This document shows, one piece after another, positions 40,128 to 45,561 of a DNA stretch of 45,561 nucleotides (position 1 is its first letter; each line of letters begins with the position of its first letter). The notes beneath the pieces are model-generated. The model saw only the letters and a list, made by a program, of their open reading frames with translations, was not told the origin of the DNA and searched no databases. The DNA comes from Bacillota bacterium (lineage in GTDB: Bacteria > Bacillota > Clostridia > Christensenellales > Aristaeellaceae), in assembly GCA_023409955.1 (NCBI GenBank), contig JAEYQQ010000060.1:1-45561 (forward strand), in the 5' to 3' direction. The position numbers and the translations under genes are program-made.

Positions 40128-41249
40128 TTATCTATTTCCAAACCACTTTGTCAGCGCTTCCACAATTAATTCGGAGGCATGCCCATCGCCATAAGGATGA
40201 ATGGCTTCAGACATGCTCTTATATGCGCTATCATCTGTCAGCAGGGTGTAGGCGGCTGTATATATATCCTCTTCCTTCACACCAGACAATACAGCTTTGC
40301 CAGCTGCCACAACTTCCGGCCGTTCTGTTTCAGTACGAAGCACTACAACAGGCTTGCCCAAAGCAGGTGCTTCTTCCTGTAGACCGCCTGAATCCGTCAT
40401 TACCAGACTGCAGCGGCCAATTAAGTTATGCATATCCTCCACATCAATGGGCGGCATTAAGTGCACCCTTTCAGTCTGCCCAAGGATCGCCCGGACAGGC
40501 TCGCTAACTGCAGGGTTCATATGTACAGGATACACCACTTGCACATCAGGAAACGTATCTACCAGGCGCCGAGCAGCATTGCATATGTTTTTTAAGGGCT
40601 CACCAAGGTTTTCCCGCCGGTGAGCCGTAAGGAGTATCACACGACCACTGGTGAAATCGACAGCGTTAAGCGCCTTTTCCTGAAACACATAGTCCGGTCT
40701 TACCATGGATAATAAGGCATCGATCACCGTATTGCCAGTAATATAAACATTTTCATGAATGCCTTCTGCGTTTAGGTTGTTTTTGTTAGCTTCCGTAGGC
40801 GCAAAGTGAAGCTGAGCTATGCGTCCTGTTATGCATCTGTTCATTTCCTCCGGAAAGGGTGAATACTTATCGTAAGTCCGAAGCCCAGCTTCTACATGCC
40901 CAACAGGCACCTTATGATAAAAAGCTGCCAAAGCAGCTGCCATGCTGGTAGTTGTGTCGCCATGCACCAACACAATATCAGGATTGCATTTATCAAGAAC
41001 GTCACCCATGCCTTCCAGCACACCGGATGTAATGCTGGTCAATGTTTGGTTGGGCCGCATGAGATTTAGATCATAATCCGCCTTAATTGAAAAACGTTCC
41101 ATCACCTGGTCCAGCATTTGCCTATGCTGGCCGGTTAAGCAAACCAAACCTTTAACACCTTTGGTTCTTTGCAGCAATTTGACCAATGGGGCCATTTTTA
41201 TCGCTTCCGGACGAGTGCCAAAAACACTGAGCACAATCATATCCCGCAT
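40128..41249 (-). CDS. wecB: UDP-N-acetylglucosamine 2-epimerase (non-hydrolysing)
   Basis: 373 residues from MRDMIVLSVFGTRPEAIKMAP, the family's fixed N-terminus. Further motifs: VHGDTTTSMAAALAAFY, GHVEAGLRTYDKYSPFPEEMNR (active-site Asp/Glu and His), HRRENLGEPL, and TDSGGLQEEAPALGKPV, the UDP-binding GGLQEE loop. It interconverts UDP-GlcNAc and UDP-ManNAc for wall teichoic acid linkage or capsule synthesis. The start is placed at 41249, 9 bases after GAAAGG; an ATG 18 bases upstream is less likely. No other polysaccharide gene is near. Confidence 0.95.
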   Translation of the reverse strand: MRDMIVLSVFGTRPEAIKMAPLVKLLQRTKGVKGLVCLTGQHRQMLDQVMERFSIKADYDLNLMRPNQTLTSITSGVLEGMGDVLDKCNPDIVLVHGDTTTSMAAALAAFYHKVPVGHVEAGLRTYDKYSPFPEEMNRCITGRIAQLHFAPTEANKNNLNAEGIHENVYITGNTVIDALLSMVRPDYVFQEKALNAVDFTSGRVILLTAHRRENLGEPLKNICNAARRLVDTFPDVQVVYPVHMNPAVSEPVRAILGQTERVHLMPPIDVEDMHNLIGRCSLVMTDSGGLQEEAPALGKPVVVLRTETERPEVVAAGKAVLSGVKEEDIYTAAYTLLTDDSAYKSMSEAIHPYGDGHASELIVEALTKWFGNR

Positions 41250-41291
41250 GCCAACATACCTTTCCATAAGACAAATTAATGAAGATTACTA

Positions 41292-41320
41292 ATTATACAT
41301 AATTATTCATCTAGTGGCAA
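41292..41320 (-). promoter_or_regulatory. Sigma-A promoter of wecB
   Basis: Minus strand: TTGCCA, 17-bp spacer, TATAAT, 43 bp before the start. Confidence 0.7.
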
Positions 41321-41559
41321 GGTTGTATGGATTCTCTTTTTTTACAGACTGCAAATTGTTTTGCAATCAGCCTGCCATGATGGCAGGTGCACAAATAAGC
41401 TTTCAATTCGAATGTGTTTGGGCAACCAGGCGTTATGTGGTCACTAAACGGCGATTCAATATACGAAAATTGATTCACATGGTGCTCATGTGCTTTAAAA
41501 CATGATTCATTAATCAGCCAGCCAAATCCGCTGCCGTTGTGGATTATCCAAAGAGAAGA

Positions 41560-41579
41560 AGTGACGTGCAGTGACGTGC
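41560..41579. repeat. Tandem duplication of a 10-mer
   Basis: AGTGACGTGC occurs twice head to tail, 36 bases past the end of the DUF4130 gene. Confidence 0.8.
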
Positions 41580-41615
41580 TACGACATGCCTATACCAAAT
41601 AAGATTCTCGTGGGT

Positions 41616-42389
41616 TCAAAGTTCATCCCGCATTTCAGTCATATTCTCCCAGTAGCGTTTGGGCATATGGTTCATACGACATTTGGGATTATATCGATCT
41701 TCAATGGCTATGGTTTTATAAAATTGCCGCCAGAGCGCACGATACTGCTGCTCAGTTTCTGTTGATTCAGGAAATATAGCCTCATCAAGCTCCACCAATT
41801 CTGCGTTACCATTTTGATAAAATAAGGCCGCCTTGTGGGTTTTATCATATATCGCGAAAGTTTCATTGCCAAACCGGTCAATAAAATGCCCTGCAAGAAA
41901 GGGCAATATAAAGTTATGGGGGCTGATAACAGAAACCAGCATATCTTCACATTCAGAAAATCGTACAAAACCAGTTAGCAGGTGACGCTCACGCAGGAGA
42001 TGACGCTCTGCTTCCAACAATATATGAACCAACGGATGAGCCAACATATTTGTCACCATAGGTCCTTTTTCAAAAGCCAAAAGTGTAAAACGCAAAATGG
42101 CAGATTCTCTTTCCTCAAGACAGCTATAAAAAACTGTTTGTATAAGCTCTAAAGCACGCGGTGAAATCTTCTGCGAGATAGCACAACGAACTTTATCCGC
42201 TTTTTCCAAATCGGTATGAATCCGTTTTCTAAAAAACAAAGACATCTGGGCTTCGCCTTCCGCTTGTATGGAAAAAGGCTGCTGATGTGTATACACGCTC
42301 TCATGAATACAGCAAAACAATCCGGGCAGGCTTCCATCATACAAGTATACAATCTCGGCCGGTTCTGCTAATGGCTTTGCGAAAGACAT
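41616..42389 (-). CDS. DUF4130 / TIGR03915-type putative DNA metabolism protein
   Basis: 257 residues. The start IVYLYDGSLPGLFCCIHES is typical of the TIGR03915 family (YDGsfeGlL..i.e.). A central part (about 85-200) contains LLAFEKGPMVTNMLAHPLV and FLAGHFIDRFGNETFAIYDKT. The C-terminus has NPKCRMNHMPKRYWENMTE, matching the family's R...mP.r.W..l.E ending. Family members are nearly always paired with the TIGR03916 radical-SAM protein and described as a putative DNA modification or repair system; no activity is established to my knowledge. It overlaps the upstream radical-SAM gene by 22 bp. Confidence 0.9.
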   Translation of the reverse strand: MSFAKPLAEPAEIVYLYDGSLPGLFCCIHESVYTHQQPFSIQAEGEAQMSLFFRKRIHTDLEKADKVRCAISQKISPRALELIQTVFYSCLEERESAILRFTLLAFEKGPMVTNMLAHPLVHILLEAERHLLRERHLLTGFVRFSECEDMLVSVISPHNFILPFLAGHFIDRFGNETFAIYDKTHKAALFYQNGNAELVELDEAIFPESTETEQQYRALWRQFYKTIAIEDRYNPKCRMNHMPKRYWENMTEMRDEL

Positions 42390-43708
42390 AAAACAGCCTC
42401 CTCCACAGCATGGTGCATATTGTAACGGCCACCATTGCTGGAAAAGTCTATTCCCATTGTCGATAAAGCAGGAAACAATGATAACTGTTCCATACCAAAT
42501 GCATATATATTCGGATCAATTAAAGCTCGAACTGTCGATTCACGATTTGCATGAAGACCGCAGGTTAAGTCGCTTGTTCTAATAAAATACTGTGCCCGCT
42601 TTAGCACAACACCAAGCCGTTTCAACGCCAAAAAATCCAGCTTGCCAGAGCGTCTTGCAGTAACAATTCGTTGAGCACTGGTAGGGCCGATGCCTGGAAC
42701 GCGCAGTAGGTCGTTTAAGGATGCAGTATTGACATCTACCGGGAAAAAATGCATATTCTGCACTGCCCAATTACACTTGGGATCAAGGTATGGGTTGAAA
42801 TTAGGTGCCTTCTCACTGAGTATCTCATCGGCCGCGAACTGGTATTGCCGTAGAAGAAAATCAGCCTGATAGAGTCTATGCTCACGCAGAAGCTGAGGTT
42901 TAGTATTCAATGATGGCAGCATGGTGTCTTCCACCGCTGGAATATAAGCAGAGTAAAAAACTCGCTTCAGTTGGTATTTATCATATAATCCTGAAGCCAG
43001 CTTCAAAATTTGGTAATCGCTTTCAGGACTGGCACCAATGATCATTTGCGTTGCCTGGCCAGCAGCTGCAAATCTTGGTGCATTTTTGAATTTGGCAAGC
43101 TCCTGCTTGTTTTCTTCGATGCTGCTGCGAATTTGCGCCATGGGAGAGAAAATGGCCTTTTTTGTTTTGTTTGGTGCAAGCTTTAAAAGACTTTCTTCAC
43201 TTGGAAGCTCAATGTTTATGCTCAGCCTGTCCGCCAGAATTCCAAGCCTGTTAACCAGTGATTGAGATGCACCGGGTATCGTTTTGCAATGAATATAACC
43301 CCCAAAATGATATTTATAGCGAAGAATTTCCAAGGCCTTGATCATTTGCTCCATGGTATGGTCCGCATCTTTTAGTATACCGCTGGATAAGAACAAGCCT
43401 TCGACATAATTCCGCCGATAGAATTGAATTGTCAGCTCTGCCAGTTCTGCCGGAGTGAAGGCTGCCCTTGGTACATCATTGCTTGCACGATTGACGCAGT
43501 ATTTACAGTCGTATATACAATAATTGCTGTATAGCACTTTTAATAATGATATGCACCTTCCATCGGCTGCAAAGGTATGACAGCAACCGCAGGCAACAGC
43601 GCTGCCTACCCCACCTTTGCTACCTGGCCTGTCCACACCAGAGGATGTACATGCAGCATCATACTTGGCACTGTCGGCCAATATTGTAAGCTTTTCCATG
43701 AGATTCAA
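42368..43708 (-). CDS. TIGR03916-type radical SAM protein with HhH domain, putative DNA repair/modification
   Basis: 446 residues. The radical SAM cluster is CxxxCxxC: C64, C68, C71 in NYCIYDCKYC. Extra N-terminal cysteines (C20, C40, C42, C43, C52) could bind another cluster. A helix-hairpin-helix DNA-binding motif (PGIGPTSAQRIVTARR) lies at about 344-360. This joins a radical enzyme core to a DNA-binding module, resembling spore photoproduct lyase-type logic. Start: TTG at 43708 with AGGTGAG 5 bases upstream; ATG at 43699 is possible but badly spaced. It is preceded by a promoter with an SOS-type palindrome. Confidence 0.9.
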   Translation of the reverse strand: MNLMEKLTILADSAKYDAACTSSGVDRPGSKGGVGSAVACGCCHTFAADGRCISLLKVLYSNYCIYDCKYCVNRASNDVPRAAFTPAELAELTIQFYRRNYVEGLFLSSGILKDADHTMEQMIKALEILRYKYHFGGYIHCKTIPGASQSLVNRLGILADRLSINIELPSEESLLKLAPNKTKKAIFSPMAQIRSSIEENKQELAKFKNAPRFAAAGQATQMIIGASPESDYQILKLASGLYDKYQLKRVFYSAYIPAVEDTMLPSLNTKPQLLREHRLYQADFLLRQYQFAADEILSEKAPNFNPYLDPKCNWAVQNMHFFPVDVNTASLNDLLRVPGIGPTSAQRIVTARRSGKLDFLALKRLGVVLKRAQYFIRTSDLTCGLHANRESTVRALIDPNIYAFGMEQLSLFPALSTMGIDFSSNGGRYNMHHAVEEAVLCLSQSH

Positions 43709-43785
43709 AATAACTCACCTGCTTATAACGGCATTTAGATCCATTTATGTCTAAACCATATGCTTTGCTTATGCTCAGCACCTTT

Positions 43786-43799
43786 AGAACGTTTGTTCT
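43786..43799. promoter_or_regulatory. LexA-type (SOS) box
   Basis: AGAAC-GTTT-GTTCT: perfect GAAC-N4-GTTC palindrome, as in the Gram-positive consensus CGAACATATGTTCG. It begins 5 bases downstream of the -10 box, so LexA would block the start of transcription. Confidence 0.75.
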
Positions 43800-43804
43800 C
43801 TTTT

Positions 43805-43832
43805 ATTATACCGAATCCACCTTGATTGTAAA
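43805..43832 (-). promoter_or_regulatory. Sigma-A promoter of the radical-SAM/DUF4130 operon
   Basis: Minus strand: TTTACA, 16-bp spacer, TATAAT, followed by the LexA-type box. The implied leader is about 90 bases. Confidence 0.65.
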
Positions 43833-43992
43833 GTACTTTACTTATGTTTACACAGCAAAGCTGGAAATGCACACATTTGCCTCATGGCTTCAGTAGAGCA
43901 TGTTAAATACTGCATATTATTTGGCTTGCATTGCATAATTTCAATTATACTTTATAGTTACTGTCCAATAGCTCCATTGATAATCTGATTTT

Positions 43993-44937
43993 TCATTCGC
44001 TGCTGTATTCATATTCATAGCCAGCTTGGTCCTGAATTGTATCTAGCAGGACACGATCCCCTTTTATCAATCGGTACATAACACGGCAAGCCGGTGCTTC
44101 GTGTATCATACGCGTCATTCCTCCCATGACAGGGGCCTTTAGAAGCATCCCACCTTGATCCAGCCTTTGTGCTGATAAGGTATAAGCTCCTTGCTTAACG
44201 ATAATCTGGTCTTTACTGATCAATATTGGCTTCGCCCCCAGATATGTAGCTAGCCGGTATTCACGATCATTAATTAATACCACAGCAATTACGCCTGTAA
44301 AGCTCATCCCCATGTATGGGATATCTGCAAGCGATATCATCAATGAACAAGGTTCATTCTCAAGCCATGTACATTGTGTCCAAATATACCTATTCGGGAA
44401 AGAACGACCACGGTCGCCTTCAATGTAACCCAAATGATGATCGAAGTGATACTCTTTCCCGTTAATTTGAATTACACCCACCACATCATGCATCATGCTT
44501 AGAACGGTGTGGCGGCATTCCATAAAAGGAAACAACTGAAATGGACCCATAATATCATACTTCAATGAGCCAAAAGTCCCCAGCGATAACTCCCCTAGCA
44601 AATTACAGTTGTCTGATTGTGCATCCAGTAATATTTTTTTTTCGTTGAAGAAACATTTCCCCGCATGAATCTCCAAGGGCTTTCGCCGATAAGTAAAAGC
44701 GCCATCTGGAACATCATAACAATATGCACCATCTGAAGTCACTGCCTGGATTGTAGCCTTTTTTCTTCCACAATTATCTGCATGAACTGCAGGAATCAAC
44801 GCAACAGTTTCTAAGCTGTTTTGCTGTTTGAAGTACCATCCCTCAAAGTATCTGCGCAAATGAGATACTCCCTTCAATTCATCTTCATTACCATTACCCC
44901 AAATCACATTTCCATGCATATTTGCAGTACGTGTCAT
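43993..44937 (-). CDS. Tocopherol cyclase-family protein (PF14249-like)
   Basis: 314 residues. Hallmarks of the family are RRYFEGWYFKQQ near the N-terminus, MGPFQLFPFMECRH, GYIEGDRGRSFPNRYIWTQC and the terminal beta strands. Plant tocopherol cyclase has this fold; bacterial relatives are of unknown function and this organism is unlikely to make tocopherol. The start is uncertain: neither ATG 44937 nor ATG 44919 (MHGNVIWGN) has a ribosome site, and the gene begins only ~17 bases after the sodA terminator. Confidence 0.8.
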   Translation of the reverse strand: MTRTANMHGNVIWGNGNEDELKGVSHLRRYFEGWYFKQQNSLETVALIPAVHADNCGRKKATIQAVTSDGAYCYDVPDGAFTYRRKPLEIHAGKCFFNEKKILLDAQSDNCNLLGELSLGTFGSLKYDIMGPFQLFPFMECRHTVLSMMHDVVGVIQINGKEYHFDHHLGYIEGDRGRSFPNRYIWTQCTWLENEPCSLMISLADIPYMGMSFTGVIAVVLINDREYRLATYLGAKPILISKDQIIVKQGAYTLSAQRLDQGGMLLKAPVMGGMTRMIHEAPACRVMYRLIKGDRVLLDTIQDQAGYEYEYSSE

Positions 44938-44953
44938 TGAAGAAAAAACGCAT

Positions 44954-44980
44954 AAAAAAACCCGCCGATGATGGCGGGTT
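44954..44980 (-). terminator. Rho-independent terminator of sodA
   Basis: Minus strand: AACCCGCC / GGCGGGTT stem with a 6-base loop, then a run of seven Ts. Confidence 0.92.
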
Positions 44981-45003
44981 CAGATTAAGGCATTGTTGTG
45001 CAG

Positions 45004-45561
45004 TTAATTACCAGTGCGAACCGCTTCGTAGCGCTTTTCTACCTCGCTCCAATCCAGCACATCCCAGAATGCTTTCAGGTAATCAGCACGCAGGTTCTTG
45101 TACTTGAGATAATACGCATGCTCCCAGACATCAATCCCTAGAATAGGTGTAAATCCCTCTCCATCCATCAATGGATTGTCCTGATTAGGGCTGGATGACA
45201 CCTTTAAAGCACCAGAAGCATTGGCGGATAGCCAGGCCCAACCGGAGCCAAATCGGCCCATGGCGGCTGTAGTCAGCTTATCCTTCAATGTATCTAGACC
45301 GCCAAAGGTTTTGTCAATTTCCTTTGCCAAATCACCTACAGGTGCATGAACAGCTTTAGGTGATAAAGTGGAGAAGTAAAGATTGTGGTTATAAAATCCG
45401 CCGCCGTTATTGGCAATAGCCGTACGAACAACAGGATCTTTCACCGTATGAAGATTGATAAGAATCTCCTCAATGGATTTACCAGCAACCTCCGGCGCCT
45501 TTTCCAAAGCGGAATTGAGGTTGTTTGTATAGGCAGCATGGTGCTTGCTGAAGTGCGTCAC
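45004..45561 (-). CDS. sodA: Fe/Mn superoxide dismutase (5' end outside window)
   Basis: 185 residues visible, missing the first ~20-25. Metal ligands: His in the THFSKHH start, His in GGGFYNHNLYF, and Asp and His in GIDVWEHAYY. The GGGFYNH and GSGWAWL...NQDNPLM stretches fit Mn- or cambialistic-type enzymes. It dismutates superoxide in the cytoplasm. Its terminator follows directly. This is the second superoxide dismutase family in the window. Confidence 0.95.
   Translation of the reverse strand: MTHFSKHHAAYTNNLNSALEKAPEVAGKSIEEILINLHTVKDPVVRTAIANNGGGFYNHNLYFSTLSPKAVHAPVGDLAKEIDKTFGGLDTLKDKLTTAAMGRFGSGWAWLSANASGALKVSSSPNQDNPLMDGEGFTPILGIDVWEHAYYLKYKNLRADYLKAFWDVLDWSEVEKRYEAVRTGN

Larger units (their letters stand above)
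41250..41615. other. Intergenic region upstream of wecB
   Basis: Contains the wecB promoter, a CCTGCCA / TGGCAGG hairpin (41371-41387) and a tandem copy of AGTGACGTGC (41560-41579). No gene is supported. Confidence 0.5.

Noticed and set aside
40111..40131. TAACGA / TCGTTA inverted repeat after wecB as a terminator
   Set aside because: Only a 6-bp AT-rich stem with a 9-base loop and no U-tract; too weak to call.

Overview
The window comes from a low- to mid-GC Gram-positive bacterium, most probably an anaerobic member of class Clostridia. The evidence is the ctsR-mcsA-mcsB-clpC heat-shock operon with a CtsR operator, the darA-holB-ricT block, the mrfA-mrfB helicase/exonuclease pair, strong AGGAGG-type ribosome binding sites, a small 2[4Fe-4S] ferredoxin, a SpoIID-domain wall protein and a LexA-type (GAAC-N4-GTTC) box. 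I cannot name a genus. There is no rRNA, CRISPR array, prophage or insertion sequence; one tRNA is present.

Layout. 1-3042 (-): large secreted SpoIID/SH3-repeat protein, cut by the window edge. 3356-6145 (-): ferredoxin, then darA-holB-ricT. 6283-10480 (-): mtnN followed by a heterodimeric ABC exporter with one degenerate ATPase site. 10738-10813 (+): tRNA-Ala(CGC), followed by a zone holding two decayed genes (a gamma-glutamylcyclotransferase-like tail and an internally deleted phosphotransferase). 11938-15139 (+): MATE exporter, seven-bladed propeller/lactonase-like protein and Cu/Zn superoxide dismutase-like protein. 15248-23281 (-): small membrane protein, tldE, tldD, pgmB-like phosphatase/mutase, TPR protein, mrfB and mrfA. 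23598-28110 (-): clpC, mcsB, mcsA and ctsR. 28341-33638: secreted four-repeat protein (+), convergent peptidoglycan-binding protein (-) and a large coiled-coil protein of unknown function (+). 33768-39012: GH42 beta-galactosidase and GH31 alpha-xylosidase operon (-), divergent from a Crp/Fnr regulator (+). 39547-41249 (-): GNAT acetyltransferase and UDP-GlcNAc 2-epimerase. 41616-43708 (-): DUF4130 protein and radical-SAM/HhH protein under a candidate SOS promoter. 43993-45561 (-): tocopherol-cyclase-family protein and the Fe/Mn superoxide dismutase sodA, cut by the window edge.

Themes. Most genes are chromosomal housekeeping or stress genes. Genome maintenance recurs (mrfAB, the SOS-boxed radical-SAM/DUF4130 pair, holB), as do protein quality control (ctsR operon, tldDE), oxidative defence (two unrelated superoxide dismutases) and cell-wall proteins built from repeats. 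The best candidates for undescribed biology are the radical-SAM/DUF4130 pair with a promoter-overlapping LexA-type palindrome, the 731-residue coiled-coil protein, and the propeller/Cu-Zn-SOD pair. All functional calls rest on reading the translated sequence by eye; no database search was possible.
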